Shown here: positions 16,505 to 27,727 of the stretch, piece by piece
Layout: each line of letters opens with the position of its first letter
How positions within the stretch are numbered: the stretch's first letter is position 1
Assembly (NCBI GenBank): GCA_900177435.1
Contig: FXAI01000003.1
Location: forward strand, 124,001-188,000
Length of the DNA: 64,000 bases
Direction: 5' to 3'
DNA from: Alteromonadaceae bacterium Bs31
Lineage (GTDB): Bacteria > Pseudomonadota > Gammaproteobacteria > Pseudomonadales > Cellvibrionaceae
Translations under genes and position numbers: made by a program
Notes under the pieces: generated by a model
Told to the model about the DNA's origin: nothing
What the model saw: only the letters and a program-made list of their open reading frames with translations
The model's database searches: none

Positions 16505-19141
16505 ATGCAGCAACTACCCGCAACACTACGTGATAATGTCAGACTTCTCGGCGAACTACTCGGCGAAAATTTGCTGGAACACGAGAGCGCAAAACTTTTC
16601 AGAAAGGTAGAAGAAATTAGAGCCCTTTCCAAAAAGTTGGCCCAGTCCAGCGCAGAAGAACGCAGTGCGGAAGGCGCAGCGGAACCCCTGGTAGAAGCCT
16701 TAAGCCAACTGGAAGACGCGGACATCTTGCCCATTGTGCGGGCCTTTAATCAATTTCTGAACCTCGCCAACATTGCCGACCAGCATTACTTTTACGGCCC
16801 CGAAGCAGTTCAGGCTGATGCATTGGAAGGCCTGCTGGAAGAGCTGGTAGACAGTGAAGGTAAAGACAAGCTCTTTACCCTGGTAAGTGACCTTAAAATA
16901 GAGTTGGTACTCACCGCTCACCCCACTGAGGTGATGCGACGAACGCTGATTCGCAAGTACGAGCAATTGGCGGCGCTGTTAAATGACCTGAAACGCACAG
17001 ATTTACTCCACTACGAGACGGCCCGTATTAAAGACCGCCTGTACCGACTGATTGAAGAGATCTGGCACTCCAACGAAATTCGCAGTGCGCGCCCAACAGC
17101 GGTAGACGAAGCCAAATGGGGCTTTGCAGTGATTGAAAACAGCCTTTGGCATGCCCTGCCCAATTTTCTGCGCCACCTCGATGCCCTCTCCCGCAAGCGC
17201 CTGGGCAGTCCATTACCTCTGGACATTTCGCCCTTCCAGTTTTACTCCTGGATGGGAGGAGACCGTGACGGTAACCCAAATGTTACCGCCAAGGTAACTG
17301 AAGAGGTCATTCTTCTGGGTCGCTGGAAGGCAGCCGACCTCTACCTCCAGGACGTAATCGAGCTCACTGGCGATTTAAGCATGCAAAGCGCCAGTGAGGA
17401 GCTTTACACCGCACTGGGTTTCCGCAGCAAAACGCCCTATAGAGACCTATTACACCATTTGCGCAGCCGCTTGGAATCTACCCTCAACTGGGCAGAGAAG
17501 CGCATCAACAACCCGGATGAACCCCAGCCAGACAACATTATTCACGGTAAAGACGAGCTGCTGCAGCCCTTACTGCTATGCCATCGCTCGCTGGTTGAGC
17601 AGGGGCTATTGCATATCGCCGACGGGCCTGTGCTGGATTTAATTCGGCGGATACACGCCTTTGGAATCAACCTGGTACCGCTGGATATTCGCCAGGATGG
17701 TGATCGTCACGTTGAGTTACTGGATGAGCTGTGCCTGTATCTGGAATTGGGCAGTTATCGCGAGTGGGACGAGCAAAAACGCCAGCAATTCCTGCTGGAA
17801 CAACTGGGCAGTAAGCGACCACTGTTACCACAAAACTGCCCATTAAGTGATGACGCACAGGAGGTGGTAAACACCTGTAAGGTTATCGCTAAGCAACCGC
17901 GAGAAACACTGGCGCATTACGTGATTTCCATGGCCAAGCAGCCTTCGGATGTTCTCGCCGTTGCCTTGGTTCTGAAGGAATGTGGCGTGCGCTGGAATAT
18001 GCCCATCGACCCCTTGTTTGAAACTCTGGACGACCTCGACCGCGCCCCCAAAGTAATGAATAGCCTGTGGCAGATGCACTGGTACCAAAGCTACATTCAG
18101 GGCCACCAGACGGTGATGATCGGCTACTCCGATTCAGCAAAAGATGCCGGAAAATTCGCAGCAACGTGGGCACAATATAAAGCTCAGGAGCAGCTAGTAA
18201 GCCTCGCACAGCAACACAGCGTACAACTCAACCTGTTTCATGGCCGCGGTGGCACCGTTGGCCGCGGCGGCGGCCCAGTAGAAAAAGCCATTCAGTCTCA
18301 GCCGCCTGGCTCCATTAACGGTCGTATACGAGTTACAGAGCAGGGAGAGATGATTCGCTACAAGTTCGGCATGCCTCGCGTCGCCTATGCCAGTCTCAAC
18401 AACTACGTGGTAGCCACCTTGAAAGCCACAGTGGAACCCGGCGCCGCACCCACACCCGAATGGCGAGAGCTACTGGAAGGCATGGCCAAGGCCGGTCTTG
18501 ATTCTTACCGGGCGGTGGTTCGTGGCCACGAAAAATTTGTCCCCTATTTCCGCAGCCTCACTCCCGAGCAGGAGCTAAATAAGCTGGCACTGGGCTCGCG
18601 CCCGGCTAAACGCAAAGCCAGCGGCGGCGTAGAAAGCCTCAGAGCAATCCCCTGGGTATTTGCCTGGACACAAGTGCGTCTGAACTTACCTGGCTGGCTC
18701 GGCACCCGCCAAGCGCTGGACTACGCCCTGACTAACTCCCCCGAGGTGTTGCGCGATATGCACAATAACTGGCCCTTCTTCGCCAGTTTTATCGACCTGC
18801 TGGAGATGGTACTGGGCAAAGCGGACACCAATATCTGTGCACACTACGAGCAACAGCTGGTGGACGAAGACTTGCAGGAGCTGGGCCAGCAGTTACGCCA
18901 GGATCTTGAAGCGCTGGCCCAACAAATTAACCAGCTCAAAGGGCAATCAGAGCTACTGGACACCACGCCAATACTGCAACAATCGATAAATATTCGTAAA
19001 CCCTACCTGGACCCCTTGAACTACCTGCAGGCAGAATTGCTCAAGCGAGAGCGAAAAGCAGGGGAAATCAGCCCGGAACTTGAGCGAGCGCTAAAGGTAA
19101 CAATGACGGGAATTGCAGCGGGTATGCGCAACACCGGCTAA
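16505..19141 (+). CDS. ppc: Phosphoenolpyruvate carboxylase
   Basis: Anaplerotic carboxylation of PEP to oxaloacetate. 878 residues from the ATG at 16505, which has AAGG eight bases upstream; the TTG at 16502 is less likely. Signatures: LTAHPTEV with catalytic His139, MGGDRDGNPNVT, GYSDSAKDAGK, the phosphate-binding FHGRGGTVGRGGGP, and the C-terminal MTGIAAGMRNTG carrying the allosteric-site tail. Full length and intact, stands alone between panB and dxs. Confidence 0.97.
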   Translation: MQQLPATLRDNVRLLGELLGENLLEHESAKLFRKVEEIRALSKKLAQSSAEERSAEGAAEPLVEALSQLEDADILPIVRAFNQFLNLANIADQHYFYGPEAVQADALEGLLEELVDSEGKDKLFTLVSDLKIELVLTAHPTEVMRRTLIRKYEQLAALLNDLKRTDLLHYETARIKDRLYRLIEEIWHSNEIRSARPTAVDEAKWGFAVIENSLWHALPNFLRHLDALSRKRLGSPLPLDISPFQFYSWMGGDRDGNPNVTAKVTEEVILLGRWKAADLYLQDVIELTGDLSMQSASEELYTALGFRSKTPYRDLLHHLRSRLESTLNWAEKRINNPDEPQPDNIIHGKDELLQPLLLCHRSLVEQGLLHIADGPVLDLIRRIHAFGINLVPLDIRQDGDRHVELLDELCLYLELGSYREWDEQKRQQFLLEQLGSKRPLLPQNCPLSDDAQEVVNTCKVIAKQPRETLAHYVISMAKQPSDVLAVALVLKECGVRWNMPIDPLFETLDDLDRAPKVMNSLWQMHWYQSYIQGHQTVMIGYSDSAKDAGKFAATWAQYKAQEQLVSLAQQHSVQLNLFHGRGGTVGRGGGPVEKAIQSQPPGSINGRIRVTEQGEMIRYKFGMPRVAYASLNNYVVATLKATVEPGAAPTPEWRELLEGMAKAGLDSYRAVVRGHEKFVPYFRSLTPEQELNKLALGSRPAKRKASGGVESLRAIPWVFAWTQVRLNLPGWLGTRQALDYALTNSPEVLRDMHNNWPFFASFIDLLEMVLGKADTNICAHYEQQLVDEDLQELGQQLRQDLEALAQQINQLKGQSELLDTTPILQQSINIRKPYLDPLNYLQAELLKRERKAGEISPELERALKVTMTGIAAGMRNTG

Positions 19142-19202
19142 GGGCGCCACATAAATCGTTCTTATACGCTTCCAAAGACTGATGGTAATCAATACAATGG
19201 CC

Positions 19203-19240
19203 TGCTCGATCACACCAGCCCTGGCTGGTGGATCAAGCAG
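19203..19240. repeat. Large imperfect hairpin between ppc and dxs
   Basis: CTGCT-c-GATC and GATC-a-AGCAG flank a perfect core CACCAGCC (19213-19220) / GGCTGGTG (19223-19230) with a two-base loop. No T tract follows, so it is not a standard intrinsic terminator; it could be a Rho-associated 3' structure of ppc or part of the dxs leader. Confidence 0.45.
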
Positions 19241-19322
19241 AGAAGGCCAGAGATTTCTCTAATTATTAATGTATAAATGGCCCCGGTAAGCCACAGCCTC
19301 GGCTGTATGTAATAGCGTATTC

Positions 19323-21254
19323 ATGTTTAACGAAATCCCACTAGAAAAGCCCGCAACGCCGCTGCTCGACACCATAAATTATCCAGCAGAATTGCGTAAA
19401 CTCGACGAAAAGCAGCTCCCAAAGCTGGCTGAAGAGTTGCGTGCGTTTCTTTTATACACCGTGGGGCGCACCGGAGGGCATTTCGGTGCCGGCCTTGGTG
19501 TGGTGGAATTAACCATCGCATTGCATTACGTAATGAACACCCCGGAAGACCGGCTGGTATGGGATGTGGGGCACCAGACCTATCCACATAAAATCCTCAC
19601 CGGACGCCGCGAGGAGATGCACAGTATCCGCCAACTGGAGGGTTTGTCTGGCTTTCCGAAGCGCGGCGAAAGTGACTACGATACCTTTGGCGTTGGACAC
19701 TCAAGCACCTCAATCAGCGCCGCTTTGGGCATGGCCATGTCCAACAAATATCAAGAGAGCAATAGAAAATCCGTAGCGGTCATTGGCGATGGAGCCATGA
19801 CAGCGGGTATGGCTTTTGAGGCTTTGAACCACGCGGCGCACGCAAAGTCAGACATGCTGGTGGTACTTAATGACAACAACATGTCTATCTCAAAAAATGT
19901 TGGTGGGCTCGCCAACTACTTCTCTCGAATTTGGGCCAGCAAAACCTATATCGCGCTTCGCGAGGGCAGCAAGCGCGTACTAACTGCGATACCCCAGGCC
20001 AGAGAGTTTGCCCGCCGAACAGAAGAGCACATGAAGGGAATGGTGTCCCCTGGCACACTGTTCGAAGAACTCGGCTTCTATTATGTAGGCCCCATTGACG
20101 GGCACGACCTGGAACGACTGGTTCACGATATTCGCAACCTGCTGGAAATTCCCGGGCCAAAATTGCTGCACATAATTACCAGCAAGGGCAAAGGTTTTGG
20201 GCCCGCCGAAAACGATCCGGTAGGCTACCATGCGCTGAACAAGATAGAACCGAAAAGCCAGAATGGCGAGAAGCTGGTTCCCGTTAGCCCCAAACCGGCA
20301 CCAAAGAAAATCAAGTATCAGGACATTTTCGGGCAGTGGCTCTGCGATATGGCCGCGCAGGACCCAAAACTGGTTGGCATCACTCCGGCTATGTGTGAAG
20401 GCTCCGGTATGGTGGACTTCGCCAGGCTCTACCCAAAGCAATTCCAAGATGTAGCCATCGCAGAGCAGCACGCTGTCACCCTCGCTGCAGGGCTGGCGTG
20501 CGAGAAGCTCAAGCCCGTAGTGGCCATTTACTCAACTTTTCTACAGCGGGCCTACGATCAACTTATTCACGATGTGGCTCTGCAAAACCTGGATGTACTG
20601 TTCGCTATAGACCGAGCGGGCTTGGTTGGAGAAGACGGCCCAACCCATTCCGGCAGCTTCGATATCTCGTTCCTGCGCTGCATACCCAACCTCATTCTGG
20701 CTACCCCCAGTGATGAGAATGAGTGTCGGCAGTTGCTCTTCAGCGCCTATCACCATAACGGTCCATCCGCTATTCGCTACCCTCGCGGGAAAGGCGAGGG
20801 GGTCGAGTTACAGCAAGACAACCAACAGTTTCCCGTAGGTAAAGGCCGGCTGCTTCGTCAAGGAAGAAACCTTTGTATCCTGAATTTTGGTGTTTTACTG
20901 CCCCAGGCTATGGCCGTGGCAGAGAAATTTAACTTTAGCGTCTGCGATATGCGCTGGGCTAAGCCCCTGGACGAGGAACTCATCTTTGAACAGGCTGCAA
21001 GGCATGAAGGTTTTGTCACTCTGGAAGAAAATGCTCTGGCTGGTGGCGTTGGTAGTGCCGTAATGGAATTGCTGGCTACCAACGGTATTGCCAAGCCTCT
21101 GCTTCCTCTCGGCCTGCCAGATGCCTATTACGATCAGGGCAAGCGCAGCGAATTACTGGCGATAGCGGGGCTTGATGAACTCGGTATTGGCAAAAAAATT
21201 GGCAACTGGCTGGATCAAGTGCAAGCTAATGGCCCGCAAGTTAGCGGCCTTTAA
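19323..21254 (+). CDS. dxs: 1-deoxy-D-xylulose-5-phosphate synthase
   Basis: Entry enzyme of the MEP isoprenoid pathway: condenses pyruvate and glyceraldehyde-3-phosphate using thiamine diphosphate. 643 residues. [20 protein letters not shown] lies at about 49-68. The TPP-binding motif runs from [13 protein letters not shown] to [23 protein letters not shown] carries the catalytic Glu, and [18 protein letters not shown] belongs to the transketolase-like Pyr domain. Complete. No thiamine or other riboswitch is visible in the 180-base upstream gap. Confidence 0.97.
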   Translation: MFNEIPLEKPATPLLDTINYPAELRKLDEKQLPKLAEELRAFLLYTVGRTGGHFGAGLGVVELTIALHYVMNTPEDRLVWDVGHQTYPHKILTGRREEMHSIRQLEGLSGFPKRGESDYDTFGVGHSSTSISAALGMAMSNKYQESNRKSVAVIGDGAMTAGMAFEALNHAAHAKSDMLVVLNDNNMSISKNVGGLANYFSRIWASKTYIALREGSKRVLTAIPQAREFARRTEEHMKGMVSPGTLFEELGFYYVGPIDGHDLERLVHDIRNLLEIPGPKLLHIITSKGKGFGPAENDPVGYHALNKIEPKSQNGEKLVPVSPKPAPKKIKYQDIFGQWLCDMAAQDPKLVGITPAMCEGSGMVDFARLYPKQFQDVAIAEQHAVTLAAGLACEKLKPVVAIYSTFLQRAYDQLIHDVALQNLDVLFAIDRAGLVGEDGPTHSGSFDISFLRCIPNLILATPSDENECRQLLFSAYHHNGPSAIRYPRGKGEGVELQQDNQQFPVGKGRLLRQGRNLCILNFGVLLPQAMAVAEKFNFSVCDMRWAKPLDEELIFEQAARHEGFVTLEENALAGGVGSAVMELLATNGIAKPLLPLGLPDAYYDQGKRSELLAIAGLDELGIGKKIGNWLDQVQANGPQVSGL

Positions 21255-21616
21255 GCCTCCCGTCTCAACGAATAAGTAGCGGCAGAGAAATCTGCAATAA
21301 TAATAAAGCACACGCCAGCACTAACCAACCAACGCCATCAAATACCCCTCTAGACTTCTCACGCCCACAAAACGATTTCATTTCTACCCTCTTCTGCTTG
21401 TTCATGCATAGATTTAAGCAGCCAATAGCGACAATCAGAGGTGTTAAAAACGGCAGACTTTAGACCAATCATGGCAAATTCAGTCCATACTAAAGTGGTG
21501 GAATCTTTGTAAACAGTTATACTCAAATTTGCACGTTTAATAGGCACGGACACCAATGTACAGCGAGCATTGAAAGGCCACCCTTCCGAGAAATCGGTTT
21601 TCTCCTCAGCGAAGCT
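21255..21616. other. Intergenic region after dxs with a possible minus-strand frame
   Basis: 362 bases. No plus-strand gene. The minus strand is open from 21994 to 21359, and its C-terminal part (21616 down to 21359) reads like a globular protein. But the frame has no good start outside the yfiR coding region, only GTG/TTG candidates near 21555, so I leave it as a possible remnant. No strong terminator for dxs is evident. Confidence 0.35.
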
Positions 21617-22189
21617 ATGGTTAACAAGAACAAGATAAGTTCCAGACCAGGGGTATTTGTCGCCAGTATAAGACTGGCGTTGGCCTTGTTTTGCCTTCTC
21701 GTAATCAATGGTGCAGCCGGAAATCGCCACAATCACATCTCCACTGACGAAGCCTCCCTTCGCGCAGCAATCATCGTAAAGATCATTCATCACGTCAGCT
21801 GGCCTATCGACCTCAGTAAAAATATCAATTTTTGCTCCAGCGGCAACAGCCCCTCGCTGGATAAACTGCGCGAAATGCAAGGTACCCGCATAACCAAGCA
21901 GCAAGCCACGATGAAATTGCTTCCAAACACTCCTGCTGACCGCGGCGAGCAGACCTGCCATGTGCAAATTTTGGGAGCTGGTGGCAGCAACCAAGCCAAC
22001 AAGGAAGCTCTGGTTGTAATCTGTGATAACTGTGAAGCCAGTGACGCTCCCACCTCAACGGTGGAACTGTTGAAGCGCAAACAAAATATCCGTTTCAACC
22101 TCAACCTGAAGGAAGCTAAAAAAAGAGACATTCGCTTCAGCGTTTCGCTGCTAGAACTCGCCGACAAGCTGAGGGGGCACAATGAATGA
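21617..22189 (+). CDS. YfiR-family periplasmic protein
   Basis: 190 residues. A signal peptide (hydrophobic about 17-34) is followed by a YfiR (DUF4154) domain: SLRAAIIVKIIHHVSWPIDL (47-66) matches the family's opening helix, and a C-terminal NIRFNLNLKEAKKRDIRFS / LLELADK block closes it. In Pseudomonas, YfiR is a periplasmic repressor of the diguanylate cyclase YfiN. Four Cys residues are in the mature part; redox control through disulfides is known for YfiR. Overlaps the next gene by 8 bases (ATGAATGA), so the pair is translationally coupled and probably functions together. Confidence 0.85.
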   Translation: MVNKNKISSRPGVFVASIRLALALFCLLVINGAAGNRHNHISTDEASLRAAIIVKIIHHVSWPIDLSKNINFCSSGNSPSLDKLREMQGTRITKQQATMKLLPNTPADRGEQTCHVQILGAGGSNQANKEALVVICDNCEASDAPTSTVELLKRKQNIRFNLNLKEAKKRDIRFSVSLLELADKLRGHNE

Positions 22190-24617
22190 TAGCCCCATCG
22201 TAAAACGTTCTACTATCAAGCGTCGCCTGATGCGCAGTATCGGCTCAACTCTGGTTGTGGCTGTACTTTTGGTTGCCTCCATACTGGCATGGGTGGGCAA
22301 TCGGGACGCAAAAAATAACCTTATTGGAGATCTCAGCGTTATTGGGCAGATTATTGCCAATCGCTCTGCCACCTCCATGTTCTTCGCTGAGTTTGCCGAT
22401 AAAGATGTGATCGAAGACAATCTGCGTTCAGCGAGTTTTCACCGCGATATTAATTTAATCTGTGTCTATGACAAGAGCGGGCAACCCTATCACCACTACA
22501 CCTACCGCCCCAGCCCAAACCGCTGTAAAAAAAGTTTTAGCTATATCTCCAGTGTTAAAGTCATCGATGAAGAGAGAGCTGTTCGCGTTGCAGTGCCCAT
22601 TATTCATAGCGATGAATTTTATGGAATAGTGGAAATATACTCCAATAACCGCGGCGCCAACGAAGCGTTTATTCGCTTTAGCCTTATTCTCGCTTTTACG
22701 CTTGCTGTCGCACTTTTTGTTGCCTATTTTGTTGGCGGGCGCATGGTCCGGTCCAGCTTAGTACCCTTGGATGACCTCTTTAAAAGCTCCCACAAAATTG
22801 CCAAAAGCCCCTACTCCAATATACGAGCCACCAAAAAAAGTAATGATGAAATTGGAGATTTAGTAGAAGTTTTTAACACCATCCTAGATAACCTGGAAAC
22901 GGACAACGCTGCCTTAGCCGCTTCGGAATCTCGATTTAGAGTGCTGGCAGAACATGCGCCCATTGGAATATTTCTTAAGAACCGAAAGATGGAGCTCGAA
23001 TACACCAATGAGCGCTGGTCCGAAATTACCGGGCTGGCAAAAAAACAGGCCGACGCCTTTAGCAATAACATCGACACAAAAGACAGCAGCCTTTACGAAA
23101 GCGTTCAAGAGCGCGCTCGCAGCCAACGCACACCGCAAGTTATTGAATACAGTTACACCACTCCCCTGGGTTCACGCAGAATTCTGATGGAGCATATTGC
23201 GCCGCTTTCAGACAATCACGGCTTCCAGGGTTTTGTGGGTTCACTTCTGGACGTTACCGAGCTAAAAACCGCACAAATGGAATTGGAAAAGCTCGCATTT
23301 TATGACCCTCTGACAGAGTTACCAAACCGTCGTTTCTTCCGGGGCCACCTTGAATTAACCATTGCATCTGCGAAGAAATATGACAAGAAACTGGCAGTCA
23401 TGATGACTGACCTTGATGACTTCAAAAAAATCAACGACACCTTTGGTCACGACGCCGGTGACCGGCTGCTAACAAAAATAGGCGCGAAGCTCAAGGCAGC
23501 GGCGTCCAGCATTGATGTAGTTTCCCGTATGGGTGGCGACGAATTTATGGTGCTGGTAAAAAACATTGAAAACAACTCCCAGCTGGAACGAAAAACCCAA
23601 CTGATTCTCGAAGCCCTTAATGAAAAAGTCACAATAAAAGGTCAGGCCGTTAAAGTAGGTGGCTCAATTGGCGTAGCCGTATACCCCACCGACGCTATCG
23701 CCTATGAAGAACTTATTCGCTATGCCGACATCGCTCTCTACAATGCGAAATCACATGGCGGCAATAGTATTTCTTACTACTCCAGTGACCTCGACAAACG
23801 TATTAAAGACAAAATGCGCTTGGAGCAAAAGCTTCGCAAAGCGCTGGACGAAGGTAAGCTGGATGTTTACATCCAACCTATTTATGACGCAAAAACACGG
23901 GAAATGTACAAGGGCGAAGCTCTGGTGCGCTGGATAGACGAAGAGGATGGCTACATTCGCCCTGATATTTTTGTTGCACTGGCTGAGGAGTCCGGGCTGA
24001 TTTACGACCTCGGCCGGGTAGTATTGGAAAAAGTATGTGCTTTTATCAGCGAAAACAAAGACAAATTACTGTCCTTCGGAATGAACAGCATTGCGGTTAA
24101 CCTTTCAGCAAAACAATTCTTTGCTACGCAGTTGGTTTCGTTTTTCAGCAATATGTTTAGTCACTACAATATCAACCCGGAAATGATTGAATTTGAATTA
24201 ACCGAATCTATGGTAATGGATGACGTTAACGATGCCATAGGTATCATGCGCGCAATACGTACCTTGGGTTGCAAACTGTCTATCGATGATTTTGGTACTG
24301 GTTATTCCTCTCTGTCTTACCTAAAACAGTTTCCAATTAATACTCTAAAAATCGACAGGTCGTTCATCAAGGATATTCCCGAAGATAAAAACGATGTAGA
24401 AATTGCCTACACCATAATCGCGATGGCTCACAACCTTGGTTTGAGTGTGGTAGCAGAGGGCGTAGAAACCAAGGAGCAGTGGCAGCTGCTAAAAGAACAA
24501 AACTGCGACCATATACAGGGGTATTACTTCTCCAAGCCTCTGCCAATGGCAGAGGTATTATTGCTGGACAATGTGTTTAATCTCGTCAACGATGGAATAG
24601 CAAGCAAAGCAACCTGA
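22182..24617 (+). CDS. YfiN-like membrane GGDEF-EAL protein with PAS domain
   Basis: 811 residues, inner membrane. TM1 is at about 20-41, followed by a periplasmic CHASE8-like domain (42-160), TM2 (165-187), HAMP (190-240), PAS (250-370), GGDEF with intact RMGGDEF near residue 451, and EAL with EALVRW near 579, DDFGTGYSS and VAEGVE. Both catalytic motifs look intact, so it could make or break c-di-GMP. Pseudomonas YfiN ends after GGDEF and lacks PAS and EAL, so this is an extended version. Its partner is the upstream YfiR-like protein, which presumably represses it through the periplasmic domain. Confidence 0.9.
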   Translation: MNDSPIVKRSTIKRRLMRSIGSTLVVAVLLVASILAWVGNRDAKNNLIGDLSVIGQIIANRSATSMFFAEFADKDVIEDNLRSASFHRDINLICVYDKSGQPYHHYTYRPSPNRCKKSFSYISSVKVIDEERAVRVAVPIIHSDEFYGIVEIYSNNRGANEAFIRFSLILAFTLAVALFVAYFVGGRMVRSSLVPLDDLFKSSHKIAKSPYSNIRATKKSNDEIGDLVEVFNTILDNLETDNAALAASESRFRVLAEHAPIGIFLKNRKMELEYTNERWSEITGLAKKQADAFSNNIDTKDSSLYESVQERARSQRTPQVIEYSYTTPLGSRRILMEHIAPLSDNHGFQGFVGSLLDVTELKTAQMELEKLAFYDPLTELPNRRFFRGHLELTIASAKKYDKKLAVMMTDLDDFKKINDTFGHDAGDRLLTKIGAKLKAAASSIDVVSRMGGDEFMVLVKNIENNSQLERKTQLILEALNEKVTIKGQAVKVGGSIGVAVYPTDAIAYEELIRYADIALYNAKSHGGNSISYYSSDLDKRIKDKMRLEQKLRKALDEGKLDVYIQPIYDAKTREMYKGEALVRWIDEEDGYIRPDIFVALAEESGLIYDLGRVVLEKVCAFISENKDKLLSFGMNSIAVNLSAKQFFATQLVSFFSNMFSHYNINPEMIEFELTESMVMDDVNDAIGIMRAIRTLGCKLSIDDFGTGYSSLSYLKQFPINTLKIDRSFIKDIPEDKNDVEIAYTIIAMAHNLGLSVVAEGVETKEQWQLLKEQNCDHIQGYYFSKPLPMAEVLLLDNVFNLVNDGIASKAT

Positions 24618-24641
24618 GCGTTATCCCCGTCACCGAGCCCT

Positions 24642-26375
24642 CTATTTGAATAAATTAGCCTCGGCGCGACCAAGCAGATTGGCTGCATAATTCATTGCAT
24701 GAAAAATCACATTTTGCTCGTGGCTCCCCGAAATCAAATAGGCTCCTGGCCCACGGGCATAAATAGCCACGTCTTCCCCACCATGTGTTTCAGACTCCAG
24801 CGCAACCAGGCTTTCTTGATGGTAACCGCTGTTTTCCGTATCGATATTCTTCAGCGACTGACGACCCGCATTGATCGCTTGCTGATAGCGCTGATCCGGG
24901 TCTGTATTATCCTCTAAAAAAGCCTGACCTCTACCGTTCATGTAACCCAGTGTGGTGTAGGGCTTGCCTTGTGCATCCAAAGTAAACTCTGTATTTTTTT
25001 TACCTCCGGGATGGGGCCCTATTACTTTCCCCAAAATCGGGTTACCCCGTTGCGGATACCCCGCCATAGTAAATACATGACTGTGATCGGCAGTAACAAT
25101 AATGAGCGTATCGCGTTTGTTAGTTTTTTCTACGGCTAATGCAACTGCCTCAGAAAATGCCAGCGTATCCGAGAGTGCATTAAATGCGTTATTGATATGA
25201 TGAGCGTGATCAATACGACCCGCCTCCACCATTAAGAAATAACCTTTTTTATTTTTTGAAAGCGTGCCAATAGCCGCCGCAGTCATTTCAGCCAGAGACG
25301 GCTCAGAACTTTGAAGACTTTCCGTACTGGCAGATTTTCGCTCTGCTTCGTAGGCCATATGTGATTCACTAAACAAACCAAGAATCTTATCGGGATGTTT
25401 AGCGAGCGCCCTTTTAAGCTCTACGGAGGAGTGAACCGCAAGCCCATCCTTATTTCTGTGCACCCACGTCTCAAGCAGGTTCTGCTGATCTAGCCTTCGT
25501 CCATTAGTTTTCCAAGCGCCTAAAGAATGCTCTCCCTCTGGTAAAAAAGCGCGCAGCCCGCCACCCAAAATCACGTCGAGGCCATCTATTCTCGCCAGCC
25601 GCTTTTTATCAATTTTACTTGCGAAGCTTTGCGCGATTAAAGACTCTCGCATGCGCTCGGGAAAGTAAACCAGCTGGCTGGCAATATCTTCACAGCCGGC
25701 CGCCTTTGCCTCGCTGTCCATATCTTTATCGCTTTCCCAGCCTCTATCGGCAGCGCTTGCATAGGTCGCGGCGGGTGTTGCGTGAGTAATACGGGCAGTA
25801 GAAACAATGCCGGTGGACATGCCCGCAAATTCAGCCAGTTCAATGGCACTGAGTAGTTCGTTTCCTTTTTGGCTGGCACAGTCTCCACGGATAACATTGT
25901 CGTTAATACTTAGTACTCCCGCTTTAGTTTTTACCCCTGTCACCAAGGCTGTCATGGTGCCTGCGGAGTCCGGCGTTTGTGCATTCGTGTTGTAAGTGCG
26001 CGCCAGACCGGAATATGGGAATTTATCGAAGCTCAGTTCAAACTCCTCTCCCGCCAGGCCCTTCTGCTGACCGGCAAAAATTCGCGCGGCAGTTACTGTA
26101 CTCACACCCATACCGTCACCAACGAATAAAATTATATTTTTTGCCTTCGCTATGCCCCGCTGCCCCTCACTCTCAGCTCGCAGCTGAATTTTTTTTGCAG
26201 CGGGAGCAAACCAGTCATTAGCCGCCTGGGGGTATATCAGCAGGTCCGAGCCGGCGTAGGCGTTTACCGTAGAGAAAAGCAGCAGAACATTTAAAAGCGA
26301 TAACAAACGCCACAGCCATGAAAGACACATAACGAGCCCCCGAGTAATAAGCATGTTGGTTTTAATAGGCTGCAC
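24642..26375 (-). CDS. Alkaline phosphatase, exported
   Basis: Periplasmic or secreted phosphomonoesterase releasing phosphate from organic esters. About 577 residues with an N-terminal signal (hydrophobic core SLLNVLLLFSTVNAYA). Motifs: metal-binding FVGDGMGVSTVTAARI, nucleophile Ser in TPDSAGTMTALVTGVK, ITHATPAATYAS, VEAGRIDHAHH, VTADHSHVF and ETHGGEDVA. This is the larger PhoA-family type rather than the 470-residue E. coli form. Start unclear: ATG at 26375, 26354 or 26330; the last gives the tidiest signal peptide. Upstream lies a terminator-containing leader or sRNA (26425-26584). No Pho box recognised. Confidence 0.92.
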   Translation of the reverse strand: MQPIKTNMLITRGLVMCLSWLWRLLSLLNVLLLFSTVNAYAGSDLLIYPQAANDWFAPAAKKIQLRAESEGQRGIAKAKNIILFVGDGMGVSTVTAARIFAGQQKGLAGEEFELSFDKFPYSGLARTYNTNAQTPDSAGTMTALVTGVKTKAGVLSINDNVIRGDCASQKGNELLSAIELAEFAGMSTGIVSTARITHATPAATYASAADRGWESDKDMDSEAKAAGCEDIASQLVYFPERMRESLIAQSFASKIDKKRLARIDGLDVILGGGLRAFLPEGEHSLGAWKTNGRRLDQQNLLETWVHRNKDGLAVHSSVELKRALAKHPDKILGLFSESHMAYEAERKSASTESLQSSEPSLAEMTAAAIGTLSKNKKGYFLMVEAGRIDHAHHINNAFNALSDTLAFSEAVALAVEKTNKRDTLIIVTADHSHVFTMAGYPQRGNPILGKVIGPHPGGKKNTEFTLDAQGKPYTTLGYMNGRGQAFLEDNTDPDQRYQQAINAGRQSLKNIDTENSGYHQESLVALESETHGGEDVAIYARGPGAYLISGSHEQNVIFHAMNYAANLLGRAEANLFK

Positions 26376-26424
26376 ATCAGAGTGCAGCGAGTCATGGCGG
26401 GATTGTAACTGTTTTACCTCAGGG

Positions 26425-26584
26425 AAAATAAAAAACCCTCACCGTAATGGCGAGGGTTTTTTACTTGCCCGATCCTGTGAGTGGAGTCTGAAGCAAATAG
26501 GCTGAACTGGAAGTTAGCCATGGGAGCTGATAACCTCAGCGGTTTCGCAACGGGGTAAATATACCCTCTGTTTTGCGACTTTCT
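26425..26584 (-). ncRNA. Candidate small RNA or attenuator leader upstream of the phosphatase gene
   Basis: On the minus strand a perfect TATAAT (26596-26591) is followed by about 160 bases without a reading frame, ending in a strong terminator (26463-26430). Near the 5' end TCGCAA and TTGCGA pair around an inner stem GGGTA-tatt-TACCC (about 26575-26542), giving a clear hairpin. The -35 element is poor. The transcript could be an independent sRNA. It could also be the 5' leader of the phosphatase gene, whose start lies 55 bases beyond the terminator. I do not recognise it as 6S, tmRNA, 4.5S or any other standard RNA. Confidence 0.5.
26430..26463. terminator. Strong intrinsic terminator between divergent genes
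   Basis: AAAACCCTC (26432-26440) pairs with GAGGGTTTT (26452-26460), extended by CC/GG inside, with long A and T tracts on either side. It can act in both directions. It lies upstream of both neighbours (phosphatase on minus, hemB on plus), which is why an RNA in between, or attenuation, is suspected. Confidence 0.85.
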
Positions 26585-26685
26585 GATTAAATTATAGTCA
26601 TGCTTTCACCAAAAAACATAAGAATGATTTTTTATGGAAAGGTGAGAAAACAAAAAAACATCCTATAACGCTTTTAATGAAAACA

Positions 26686-27725
<1,040 letters not shown>

Positions 27726-27727
27726 AT

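Noticed and set aside
19203-19240. ppc terminator
   Set aside because: Strong stem but no T tract, so recorded as a hairpin and not as an intrinsic terminator.
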